A DNA stretch of 11,543 nt from an uncultured Eubacteriales bacterium (GTDB lineage Bacteria > Bacillota > Clostridia > Oscillospirales > CAG-272): NCBI GenBank assembly GCA_900321265.1, contig ONVJ01000085.1, positions 1 through 11,543 of the forward strand. Reading direction: 5' to 3'. The first letter of the stretch is position 1. Each line of letters starts with the position of its first letter. Positions 1-8,407 of this stretch are shown here, in pieces. The notes beneath the pieces are model-generated. The model made no database searches and was not told the DNA's origin. It saw only the letters and a list, made by a program, of their open reading frames with translations. The position numbers and the translations under genes are program-made.

Positions 1-5
1 AAACA

Positions 6-14
6 TGTTATAAT
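6..14 (+). promoter_or_regulatory. Extended -10 promoter element of the YodL/DUF3846 gene
   Basis: TATAAT at 9-14 is preceded by TG at 6-7, which gives the TGn extended -10 form used by sigma-A. The -35 box would lie before the start of the window. A transcript would begin near base 21 and carry a leader of about 130 nt. The same TGnTATAAT style recurs at other promoters in this window. Confidence 0.6.
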
Positions 15-38
15 TCGGTTAACAAAGACATGCGGGAG

Positions 39-152
39 AATTCCGGAACGGTGAACGGGGAAGGAAAAGCGGCAAAAAAACGCTTTCCGCCCCGGCCGTG
101 ACAGCCCACGGCAGAGTCTCATTTTCATAAAAAGAAAGGACATTCCGGAATT
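39..152 (+). promoter_or_regulatory. Structured 5' leader closing on the TTG start codon
   Basis: Bases 39-48 (AATTCCGGAA) are perfectly complementary to 143-152 (TTCCGGAATT), and the second arm ends on the first T of the TTG start codon. Inside this 10-bp closing stem are two hairpins. In the first, CGGGG 56-60 pairs with CCCCG 90-94 and GGAAAAGCG 63-71 pairs with CGCTTTCC 81-88 with one bulged A. In the second, GCCGTG 95-100 pairs with CACGGC 107-112. The AAAGGA ribosome-binding site (135-140) sits in the junction. No T-run follows either hairpin, so neither resembles an intrinsic terminator. I do not recognise a known riboswitch. Each 39-48/143-152 arm is also self-palindromic, so a DNA-binding site is an alternative reading. 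Confidence 0.4.
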
Positions 153-885
153 TGAATATCAGAATATACCAGATTGACACCGGCCGCGACTCTGAAGGCG
201 TGGCCTTCTGCGGACTTGTCACGCTGAGAAAAAAAACAGGCCGCGCCGAGCCGGACGGCTCTTCTTACGAACCTGTCTACGAGGGGGAGGTCGACGCCCG
301 CGACCTTGAGGACGTCTATGACATCTTCAACTGCGAGCTGCCCGACGATTACGAGGGCAGATCGATGTCGGTGTCGGACGTCGTCGAGGTTACCGACAGC
401 GGCGACAGCGACGTCGAGCCCGGCTTCTACTTCTGCGACACCATCGGTTTCGAGGAGGTAAAATTCGATCCCCCCGGATCCTCTTCGGGGGGAAAGATCA
501 GGGTGATCGCCGTCGAGCCGGGCAGACCGCCCTGCGTAAAGCTGATCAGGACCGGGCTTGAGTCTCTCCAGGCGGAGGTGGACGGCTATATAGAGGTCGT
601 CTATCCCTATGACGACCCCGTGGGGCTCATCGTCAACGAGGAGGGTAAGATCAACGGCCTGCCGCTAAACCGCGCCCTCAGGGACGAAAGCGGGGAGATC
701 TACGACATCATAGCCGGGACCTTCCTGGTGGCGGGGCTCACCGACGACGATTTCCGCGGGCTCTCCGACGCCGAACTGAAAAAATACATGTCTCTCTTCG
801 CAGTCCCCGAGATGTTCGTCTCGGTGGCCGGCAGGATACACGTGCTGCCCTGCCGGCAGCCGGATGACGATGTGAATGGGGAGGA

Positions 886-2782
<1,897 letters not shown>

Positions 2783-2784
<2 letters not shown>

Positions 2785-2833
2785 AAGGACTTTGTTTCCG
2801 TTTCTGTTTTTTTCTTTATGGGAGGGTCCTTAT
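2783..2833 (-). repeat. Inverted repeat enclosing the ABC exporter start codon
   Basis: ATAAGGAC at 2783-2790 and GTCCTTAT at 2826-2833 are perfect inverted repeats with a 35-nt spacer. In the minus-strand transcript they can form an 8-bp stem whose 3' arm includes the AT of the ATG start codon. The loop is purine-rich and holds a CCTCC stretch plus the weak GGAAAC ribosome-binding site. A regulatory role is inference. Confidence 0.35.
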
Positions 2834-2840
2834 CTCGAAT

Positions 2841-2855
2841 TGACGTGTTTCGTCA
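2841..2855. repeat. Small dyad TGACG-5-CGTCA upstream of the exporter
   Basis: TGACG 2841-2845 and CGTCA 2851-2855 form a perfect 5-bp dyad around TGTTT. It lies in the 130-nt gap between the oxidoreductase and exporter genes, and could be an operator half-site pair or a weak RNA hairpin. A second short hairpin, GCTCT/AGAGC at 2878-2892, lies in the same gap, but no convincing terminator or strong promoter is visible there. Confidence 0.2.
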
Positions 2856-2914
2856 GGTTTTGAGAAAAATGCAGGGAGCTCTTTTTGAGAGCGGTCAAGC
2901 CGGTCCGGAGGGAC

Positions 2915-4174
2915 TCAGAGCCCGAGTTCGGCTATAGATGTCTTAACTCCTCCGCGGCCGAGTTCGGCTCTGAGTTCGGAGATCTGTGCGCCTGTGAGAG
3001 AGGAAAAATCCGAAAACATGGCGGCCGCCGTCCCTGCGGCCTCGCCGGTGACGGCGCAGGTCGGGATGACTCTGGTGTTGTCCCACATGCTGTCGGTGAC
3101 CGAAATGTCCCTTCCTGCGGCCAGCAGGTTCGGGAAGCTGACCGATCTGAGGCAGCCGAGGGGGATCCCGTATACCGGTCCGCGGTGACGCCAGTGACCG
3201 GTAAGACCGACACAGTCATCCCACTCGCGGCGGTCGTCGGAGGTGTCGGGGGTCTCGTATCCCGCGATCCTCCTCGTCATCCTGATCTGTGGTATCGAGG
3301 GTATCACCGCCGGGAAGGCGGACGGATCCGATGCCCTGACGGCGCTCCAGGCGTCATATGTGGCTCTGTGCGACAGTTCGGTCATCCGCGACAGCTCGTC
3401 GCCGTCAAGTCCGGAAAAGCGCTCGGGAGTGAGATATGTCCTAAGGTCCCCGGCAAGCTTTTCCTCGTCAGGAATGTCGGAGGCCCCGACCATCTTCAGT
3501 CTGAGCCCGTCGGCAGCGTATGAATAGTACCAACCGGCAAGGACGTTCCCCTGGCCGAACCTCACCGTCTCGGCGCCGGCGAACCTTGCGATGTCGGCGT
3601 CTCCCGTCGCGTCGATGAAGACGTCTGCCGCGACGGCGAACCTTCCGGATTTGTTCTCGCAGATAATATGCGTGATCCTTCCGTTCCGGGTCTGTGCGGA
3701 ACAGATCTGCGTCCCGTAGAGGAGCCGGACTCCGGCGTCCTTCAGGAGGAACTCGCTCTCCATCATAAATAGGGGCCCGTTGTATCCGGCTTTGAAGCGC
3801 TGCTTTTCTCTGAGTGAAGGATCGGCGCCGGCGTCGAGCCAGGCGGAGGGGTATGAGGATTCCGCGCCGTGCTTTATTGCCAGCCGCAGCAGCTCCTCTC
3901 CGATACCGAAGATCACCTGGTGTCCCCGTCCGTCGCAGAGAGGGAGGTAGTAGGTGATGAGACCGAGAGTCGCCAGTCCTCCCAGCGCGAATTCTCTCTC
4001 GATCAGCAGTACGTCGGCGCCGTGTCTTGCCGCCGCCAGCGCGGCGGCGATCCCGGCGACGCCTCCGCCCGCGACCAGGACGCCCGCCCGGTGTGTCACC
4101 CGGGTGGAGAGTGTTTCCCTTATCGTCTCTTTGCCTTCATGCAGGGTATTGTCAGATTTCGGTTCATTCGTCAT
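2915..4174 (-). CDS. FAD-dependent oxidoreductase (PF12831-type)
   Basis: A 419-residue flavoprotein with no signal peptide, so probably cytoplasmic. The N-terminal Rossmann fold binds the FAD ADP moiety: GGGVAG at 36-41 and the ribose-binding Glu59 at the end of strand 2 (VLLIERE), followed by GGLATLGLI. A second motif, IDATGDAD at about 187-194, is typical of the family. The C-terminal AAGRD (352-356) and the block RVIPTCAVTGEAAGTAAAM (368-386) form the second FAD contact region. The substrate is unknown and no partner dehydrogenase or iron-sulfur subunit is adjacent. There are two in-frame ATGs. The one at 4180 touches the ribosome-binding site GAGGA with no spacing, while the one at 4174 has 6 nt, so I chose 4174; the longer form would be 421 residues. 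A full-consensus promoter lies just upstream, and the exporter gene follows in the same direction, possibly in the same transcript. Confidence 0.9.
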   Translation of the reverse strand: MTNEPKSDNTLHEGKETIRETLSTRVTHRAGVLVAGGGVAGIAAALAAARHGADVLLIEREFALGGLATLGLITYYLPLCDGRGHQVIFGIGEELLRLAIKHGAESSYPSAWLDAGADPSLREKQRFKAGYNGPLFMMESEFLLKDAGVRLLYGTQICSAQTRNGRITHIICENKSGRFAVAADVFIDATGDADIARFAGAETVRFGQGNVLAGWYYSYAADGLRLKMVGASDIPDEEKLAGDLRTYLTPERFSGLDGDELSRMTELSHRATYDAWSAVRASDPSAFPAVIPSIPQIRMTRRIAGYETPDTSDDRREWDDCVGLTGHWRHRGPVYGIPLGCLRSVSFPNLLAAGRDISVTDSMWDNTRVIPTCAVTGEAAGTAAAMFSDFSSLTGAQISELRAELGRGGVKTSIAELGL

Positions 4175-4180
4175 TGTCAT

Positions 4181-4185
4181 TCCTC
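4181..4185 (-). promoter_or_regulatory. Ribosome-binding site that decides the oxidoreductase start
   Basis: On the minus strand GAGGA directly abuts the upstream ATG (4178-4180) but is 6 nt from the second in-frame ATG (4172-4174). The second is the normal distance, so translation should begin at 4174. Confidence 0.6.
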
Positions 4186-4234
4186 TTTTTGGACCCGGAT
4201 GCGATCCTGTTCCGTCCCCGGGTTTTCACAATCA

Positions 4235-4262
4235 ATTATACAGTATTTTTTCGCGGTGTCAA
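4235..4262 (-). promoter_or_regulatory. Consensus sigma-A promoter of the oxidoreductase gene
   Basis: On the minus strand the -35 box TTGACA (4257-4262) and the -10 box TATAAT (4235-4240) both match consensus in full, with a 16-bp spacer. The transcript should start near 4228 and have a leader of about 50 nt. This is the best-matching promoter in the window, which suggests strong constitutive transcription unless a regulator intervenes. Confidence 0.85.
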
Positions 4263-4281
4263 GTTTTTTCGGCGGGGGGTA

Positions 4282-4310
4282 TTGAATTAAGAGTAAAAAT
4301 ATGATACAAT
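4282..4310 (+). promoter_or_regulatory. SRP RNA promoter (also likely serving dnaX-ebfC-recR)
   Basis: The -35 box is TTGAAT (4282-4287) and the -10 box is TACAAT (4305-4310), 17 bp apart, with TG at 4302-4303 giving an extended -10. The expected start is near 4317, at the edge of the RNA's terminal helix. Its -35 box is only 19 bp from that of the divergent oxidoreductase promoter. Confidence 0.85.
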
Positions 4311-4330
4311 ATTAACAATAAAACAGTTTG

Positions 4331-4631
4331 ACGGCTGTGAAATAAGGCCATACCAGCCGGGGAGTCAGCGGTGCCTTGTACCCGAGATCCGCTATAGCGG
4401 GGGTTCATTCCCGGAAGTGAGGGCGGAGTCGACGCGGTCTGCGACTTTCTTTCTGTGTTGAAGAACGGGTCTCGCGCAATCGGACGCTGTGAACCATGTC
4501 AGGTGGGGAACCAAGCAGCATTAAGCGGCCTATCCGATGTGCCGCGAGGCAACCTGTTCCGAGCAGAGGGCGAGACTAACGCGCGGCGGCAAAGTTCGAA
4601 TTCCGGGTGTATGGTCTTATTTTGCGGCCGT
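4331..4631 (+). ncRNA. ffs: Signal recognition particle RNA, large bacterial type
   Basis: This is the RNA core of the signal recognition particle; it binds Ffh and directs nascent membrane and secreted proteins to the membrane. The 5' Alu-type domain is recognisable from GGTGCCTTGTACCCG at 4370-4384 and the stem AGCGG 4367-4371 / CCGCT 4389-4393. The Ffh-binding helix 8 runs from GTCAGG at 4498-4503 through the GGAA tetraloop 4507-4510 to the conserved AGCAGC at 4514-4519. The ends are set by the terminal helix, in which 4331-4353 pairs with 4609-4631 over 23 continuous positions with four G-U wobbles. The helix continues outward (4317-4327 with 4632-4642), so the primary transcript is probably longer and trimmed. 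The exact mature ends are uncertain. The position just before dnaX is the usual Firmicute order. Confidence 0.93.
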
Positions 4632-4650
4632 ACTGTTTTATTTTCAGGCA

Positions 4651-4660
4651 GGGAGGAGGA
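4651..4660 (+). promoter_or_regulatory. Strong ribosome-binding site fixing the dnaX start
   Basis: GGGAGGAGGA lies 8 nt before the ATG at 4669. It shows that dnaX begins after the SRP RNA and not at the in-frame ATG at 4537, which is inside that RNA. Confidence 0.85.
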
Positions 4661-4668
4661 TCGATCGA

Positions 4669-6330
4669 ATGCATCAGGCATTATACCGCAAGTGGCGTCC
4701 CGGGACCTTTGACGAGGTCTGCGGTCAGGAGCAGGTGACCGAGGTACTGAAATACGAGGTCTCCCGGTCTCTCCTCAGCCACGCCTATCTTTTCTGCGGA
4801 TCCCGCGGCACCGGAAAGACTACCTGCGCCAAGATCCTCGCGAAGGCGGTCAACTGCGACGCGCCGGTCGGAGGCAATCCCTGTCTGAAATGTCCCTCAT
4901 GTCTCTCGGTGGCATCGGGAGCCGCGACCGATATCCTCGAGATGGACGCCGCGTCGAACAACAAGGTCGACGATATCCGCACGGTGCTCGACGAGGTGAT
5001 CTTCACGCCCTCGTCTCTGAAATACCGCGTTTACATAATCGACGAGGTCCACATGCTCTCGACCTCGGCCTTCAACGCCCTTCTGAAAACTCTCGAAGAG
5101 CCGCCCGCACACGTCATCTTCATTCTCGCGACCACCGAGATGCAGAAGCTGCCGGCGACCGTCATATCCCGCTGTCAGCGCTTCGAGTTCAGAAGGATCG
5201 CGACCTCGGTCATCGTAAAAAGGCTCGAGACCATCGCGAAGGAGGAGGGCATCGGACTTGATCCCGACGCCGCACTCACTATCGCCAGGCTCGCGGCGGG
5301 CGGAATGAGAGACGCGATCAGCCTGTTTGAGCTCGCAGCCTCAAAGGGCGGCAGAGTCACCGCTGCCGCGGTGTCGGATGCCGCAGGCAGCTCCGGCCGG
5401 GATCTTATGTCGAAAACTGTCCGGGCCGTAGCTTCGAGAGACTGCGCTGCCGTGATAGATATAATATCCTCGGTCAGCGCCTCGTCAAAGGATATCGGGG
5501 TGTTCTGGCAGGAGCTTATCGCCTATTACCGCGACATGCTCGTCTTCCGCACCGTCGGCAGAAAGACCGCCGCGGATTATCTCGACCTGACAGATTCCGA
5601 GACAGAGACGCTTGCCGCCGATACCGCGCTGTTCTCACGCGAGCAGCTGCTTTACCACACAAGGATACTCGACGATACCTTTACCTCGATGCAGCGCCCC
5701 GGCGCGTCTGCGAGGATCTGCGCCGAGACTGCTCTCATAAGAATGACCGACGAGCGTCTGACGGCAAGCTATGAGGCTCTTCTGTCGAGGATCGCGGCGC
5801 TTGAGGCAAGAGTGTCGATGGGCGAGGCGGCACCGGCTGCACGGGAAGCCGCGGCACCCGCCGGACAGAGCGGCGGGGCAGTCCCGAAGGCTCGGACCGA
5901 ATCCGCGCCGGCTGCCTCTCCGGAGGCCGTGGAAGGTGTGCGTCAGGTGAACCGGGACAAGCCTGAGGAGCCGGTCCGGAAGGAACCTGAGAAGCAGCAG
6001 GCGCAGGGAGTCAAGCTCGACTGCTGGCAGGACGTGCTTGACATACTCTACCGCAGCAACCCCGGAGCGGCGGCATTCCTGACCAGCACGAACGCCGAAA
6101 AGACAGAGGACGCGGACGGGATCACGGTTCGTATCTTTTACAAGAGAGACGCGGTAAAGCAGCGCGCTTCCGCCCCCGAGGCGGTGGCAAAGCTCGCCGA
6201 GGCGCTCTCGTCACAGCTCGGAAGGCCGGTCAGACCCGACAGGATAGTATTCGAGAAGACCGGCGACGCCGGGAAGCCGGCCGGAGGCATTCCAGAGCTC
6301 GATGCCGCGGTCGCCGGGACCCGAAGCTGA
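4669..6330 (+). CDS. dnaX: DNA polymerase III subunit gamma/tau
   Basis: A 553-residue clamp-loader ATPase that, with HolA and HolB, loads the beta sliding clamp at the replication fork. Walker A GSRGTGKTT is at 44-52. The zinc site is Cys63, Cys72, Cys75 and Cys78. Walker B VYIIDEVHML is at 121-130, sensor 1 ATTE at 154-157, the SRC arginine-finger motif at 167-169, and the sensor 2 region GGMRDA at 211-216. AAA+ and lid domains extend to about 240 and the collar domain to about 365. An Ala/Pro/Glu-rich linker (385-448) leads to a C-terminal domain (450-530) of the tau type. The start is ATG 4669, giving the family-typical MHQALYRKWRP. No A6G-type slippery heptamer is seen, so one full-length product is expected. 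It is probably transcribed by read-through from the SRP RNA promoter and precedes ebfC and recR. Confidence 0.97.
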   Translation: MHQALYRKWRPGTFDEVCGQEQVTEVLKYEVSRSLLSHAYLFCGSRGTGKTTCAKILAKAVNCDAPVGGNPCLKCPSCLSVASGAATDILEMDAASNNKVDDIRTVLDEVIFTPSSLKYRVYIIDEVHMLSTSAFNALLKTLEEPPAHVIFILATTEMQKLPATVISRCQRFEFRRIATSVIVKRLETIAKEEGIGLDPDAALTIARLAAGGMRDAISLFELAASKGGRVTAAAVSDAAGSSGRDLMSKTVRAVASRDCAAVIDIISSVSASSKDIGVFWQELIAYYRDMLVFRTVGRKTAADYLDLTDSETETLAADTALFSREQLLYHTRILDDTFTSMQRPGASARICAETALIRMTDERLTASYEALLSRIAALEARVSMGEAAPAAREAAAPAGQSGGAVPKARTESAPAASPEAVEGVRQVNRDKPEEPVRKEPEKQQAQGVKLDCWQDVLDILYRSNPGAAAFLTSTNAEKTEDADGITVRIFYKRDAVKQRASAPEAVAKLAEALSSQLGRPVRPDRIVFEKTGDAGKPAGGIPELDAAVAGTRS

Positions 6331-6371
6331 CGTCGTCTTCAGACAATACCGAATCACAGACAGATATTAAC

Positions 6372-6395
6372 CCGCTCCGCGCAACAGCGCGGCGG
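6372..6395 (+). repeat. Hairpin in the dnaX-ebfC gap
   Basis: CCGCGC 6377-6382 pairs with GCGCGG 6387-6392 around an AACA loop. CCG 6372-6374 with CGG 6393-6395 extends the stem past a 2-nt bulge. No T-run follows, so it is not an intrinsic terminator. It could be an mRNA processing or stability element within the operon. Confidence 0.4.
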
Positions 6396-6420
6396 AAAGA
6401 CAGATAAAGGGAGTTACGGA

Positions 6421-6771
6421 ATGAAAGCAAGGATCCCGAAGGGAATGGGCGGAGGCCCGCAGAACATGAACGCCATGATGCGTCAGGTGCAGCAGTTCCA
6501 GGAGGAACGCGAGGCGCTCGCCGCTGAGCTGGAAGAAAGGGAATACGAGGTCACCGCAGGCGGCGGAGCCGTCTCGCTTAAGATCAGCGGCGCCCGCAGA
6601 GTGACCGATATAAAAATAGATCCCGAGATCATCGATCCCGACGATCCCGAGACTCTTCAGGATATTCTTATCGCCGCGATCAACGAGGGGATCGGCAGAG
6701 TCGAGGACGACGCCGCGCGCGAGATGTCGGCTCTCGCTCAGAAATACGGGATCCCGGAGGGAGCCGTCTGA
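6421..6771 (+). CDS. ebfC: YbaB/EbfC family nucleoid-associated protein
   Basis: A 116-residue DNA-binding protein expected to act as a dimer on the nucleoid. The helical N-terminal part (15-41), rich in Met, Gln and Glu, probably forms the coiled dimer arm. It is followed by the family's YEVTAGGGAVSLKISG block at 42-57, the IKIDPEIIDPDD stretch at 64-75, and LQDILIAAINEGI at 79-91. The Gly/Met-rich start (KGMGGGPQNM) and the length are normal. AAAGGGAG at 6406-6413 lies 7 nt before the ATG. The stop overlaps the recR start by one base (TGATG), so the two are probably translationally coupled. The B. subtilis equivalent is yaaK, in the same position between dnaX and recR. Its exact DNA-related role is not established by sequence. 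Confidence 0.95.
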   Translation: MKARIPKGMGGGPQNMNAMMRQVQQFQEEREALAAELEEREYEVTAGGGAVSLKISGARRVTDIKIDPEIIDPDDPETLQDILIAAINEGIGRVEDDAAREMSALAQKYGIPEGAV

Positions 6772-7379
6772 TGGCGGGCTCCGACAGCATCCTCTCTCTC
6801 GATATACTCGCGGAAAAGTTCGCGCGGCTCGGAGGAGTCGGCAAAAGGACGGCCGTCCGGCTGGCTTTTTCGGTCCTCGATCTCACCGACGAGGAAGCTG
6901 AGGCCTTCGCTGAGGCGATACTCGATGCGAAAAGATCGATCCACCGCTGTCCCGTCTGCCAGAATCTGACCGACAGGGAGATCTGCCCGGTCTGCGCGGA
7001 TCCCGCCAGGGACAGATCGACGGTATGCGTCGTCCAGGACACGAAATCGCTTCTCGCGATCGAAAAGGTCAGGGAGTACAACGGCCTTTACCACGTTCTT
7101 CACGGACTGATCTCACCGATGCAGGGGATCACCCCCGACAGGATCAGGCTGAAGGAGCTTATAGAGCGGGTCTCGGCCGACGAGTCGGTAAAGGAGGTCA
7201 TCATCGCCACCAACCCGACCGCCGAAGGCGAGGCGACGGCGATGTACATCGCAAGGCTGCTCAAGCCGTCGGGCATAAAGGTGACGAGGATCGCCAACGG
7301 GATACCCGTCGGCGGAGAGCTCGAATACGCCGATTCATATACGCTCCAGAGAGCGTTTGAGGGCAGAAGAGAATACTGA
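6771..7379 (+). CDS. recR: Recombination mediator protein RecR
   Basis: A 202-residue protein that forms a DNA-clamping ring and, with RecO and sometimes RecF, loads RecA on SSB-covered single strands during gap repair. The helix-hairpin-helix LGGVGKRTA is at 20-28. The C4 zinc finger is Cys60, Cys63, Cys72 and Cys75. The Toprim domain spans about 83-175, with VVQD at 87-90 and the family signature ATNPTAEGEATA at 146-157. The C-terminal block TRIANGIPVGGELEYAD (172-188) and the final FEGRR are standard. Length is normal. The ATG overlaps the ebfC stop by one base and has GGAGGGAG (6756-6763) 7 nt upstream. It ends the SRP RNA-dnaX-ebfC-recR unit, and the next gene is convergent after 13 nt with no obvious terminator. 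Confidence 0.97.
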   Translation: MAGSDSILSLDILAEKFARLGGVGKRTAVRLAFSVLDLTDEEAEAFAEAILDAKRSIHRCPVCQNLTDREICPVCADPARDRSTVCVVQDTKSLLAIEKVREYNGLYHVLHGLISPMQGITPDRIRLKELIERVSADESVKEVIIATNPTAEGEATAMYIARLLKPSGIKVTRIANGIPVGGELEYADSYTLQRAFEGRREY

Positions 7380-7392
7380 GCCGCCGGTGAGC

Positions 7393-8352
7393 TTATTTCG
7401 CCGGAATAAACCTGAATTCTGCCCAGAGCAGATAGTGATCCGAACTTTTATTGACGATGATCCCCGAGTTTCTCTCGGAGAAGTTGCCGCGGAAGACGAT
7501 ATTGTCTATGCCTTTTCCGCTTCCCGGGAAGGTGCCGTAGGACCGGCTGTCGTTGCAGATCATCGACGCGCCGGTGAATGGTGCGAACTCGCTGTAGTCG
7601 GCGGTGTTGAAATCCCCCGTCAGCAGGTATACCGGGCACTCGGCGGCCTTCTTCGCGATCGCCTCGAACTGGCCGGACCGCGTAGGCTTGTCCTCGTATG
7701 ACAGGTGGGTGTTGAAGAAGTCGATATTTCCGCCGGGCGTTTCTATCACCGCGTGGCCGAAGGATCGTCCCTCGTAGCTCCCGGATTCAAGACTGATGAC
7801 CTCGAAGGAGACGATCGGGTACTTTGAGAGGATGGCGGTGCCGTACTCGCCTCCCTTGTAGTCGATCGCACGGATGAAGCGGTAGTATTCGTAGCCGGCC
7901 TTCTGCGCGATGACCGCGGGCTGGTCGACTCCAGACACTCTGGTTGTCTTGAAATCCACCTCCTGCAGCCCGACGATGTCGGCGTCCGCCTCCTTCAGAG
8001 TGGCTGCCACGGCGTCAAGCCCCTGGGCGGCGTGCTGGATGTTGAAGCTGGCGATCTTAAGGATCACGGGTTCGTTGACAGGTCCGGGTATCGTCATAGT
8101 CGTTTCCTCTTTTTCAGTTTCTTTTTCTTTGGATGTCTCTGTGTTTTCCGCGGAGGTGCCGGGGAGGGGCTCCGCGACGGTATCGCCCGACAGGGAGCTG
8201 TCAGCGAGAGCCCGGGTATCCGAGTTCTGAGCGCGGCCGGTGTCGGCGCAGGATACCGTGAGAAGCGCCGCCGACAGTATAACAAGCAATATGATGGTCA
8301 GACGGGCTCCTGTCCCGCCTGCCCGCTCACGGCCTTTGCGTCCGGGATTCAT
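7393..8352 (-). CDS. Endonuclease/exonuclease/phosphatase family lipoprotein
   Basis: A 319-residue probable surface lipoprotein carrying a metal-dependent phosphoesterase domain (DNase I-like fold, PF03372). Residues 1-34 are a signal peptide: a basic start, a hydrophobic core at 18-31, then LTVSC with Cys35 as the likely lipidated residue, although Thr at -3 is not ideal. Residues 36-92 are a Ser/Thr/Glu-rich spacer. The catalytic domain (97-315) has Asn104 in SFNIQ, Glu131 in LQEVD, His216 in NTHLS, Asp247 and Asn249 in TGDFNT, Asp283-Asn284 in GIDNI, and Asp305-His306 in SSDH, so the full active-site set is present. The substrate could be nucleic acid, a phospholipid head group or an inositol phosphate, and sequence does not decide. 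AAGGAG lies 7 nt before the ATG. The gene is divergent from the aspartokinase gene, with 55 bp between them. Confidence 0.88.
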   Translation of the reverse strand: MNPGRKGRERAGGTGARLTIILLVILSAALLTVSCADTGRAQNSDTRALADSSLSGDTVAEPLPGTSAENTETSKEKETEKEETTMTIPGPVNEPVILKIASFNIQHAAQGLDAVAATLKEADADIVGLQEVDFKTTRVSGVDQPAVIAQKAGYEYYRFIRAIDYKGGEYGTAILSKYPIVSFEVISLESGSYEGRSFGHAVIETPGGNIDFFNTHLSYEDKPTRSGQFEAIAKKAAECPVYLLTGDFNTADYSEFAPFTGASMICNDSRSYGTFPGSGKGIDNIVFRGNFSERNSGIIVNKSSDHYLLWAEFRFIPAK

Positions 8353-8407
8353 CGTGTATCTCCTTACAGTGAATGATTAAAAACTTTCAGAAAGAACATA
8401 ACGCTAT

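Noticed and set aside
19..222. 67-codon minus-strand frame over the leader of the YodL/DUF3846 gene
   Set aside because: It overlaps the promoter, the hairpins and the start of a real gene, has no recognisable domain, and its codons are those of the complementary strand.
2878..2892. GCTCT-TTTTG-AGAGC hairpin as a terminator between the oxidoreductase and exporter genes
   Set aside because: The stem is 5 bp, and on the relevant strand it is followed by TCCCTGCATTTTT rather than an immediate U-run. Read-through remains likely.
4455..4712. Short plus-strand frame over the SRP RNA and the dnaX start
   Set aside because: It lies mainly inside a structured RNA gene and runs into dnaX in the wrong frame.
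5210..5224. Possible frameshift heptamer in dnaX
   Set aside because: The phase is GTA AAA AGG, so the A-site pair is not a homopolymer, and it lies too early to yield a gamma-like product.
8353..8407. Lysine riboswitch or T-box before the aspartokinase gene
   Set aside because: Only 55 bp separate it from the divergent gene, too little for either element, and no T-box or lysine-element motif is seen.
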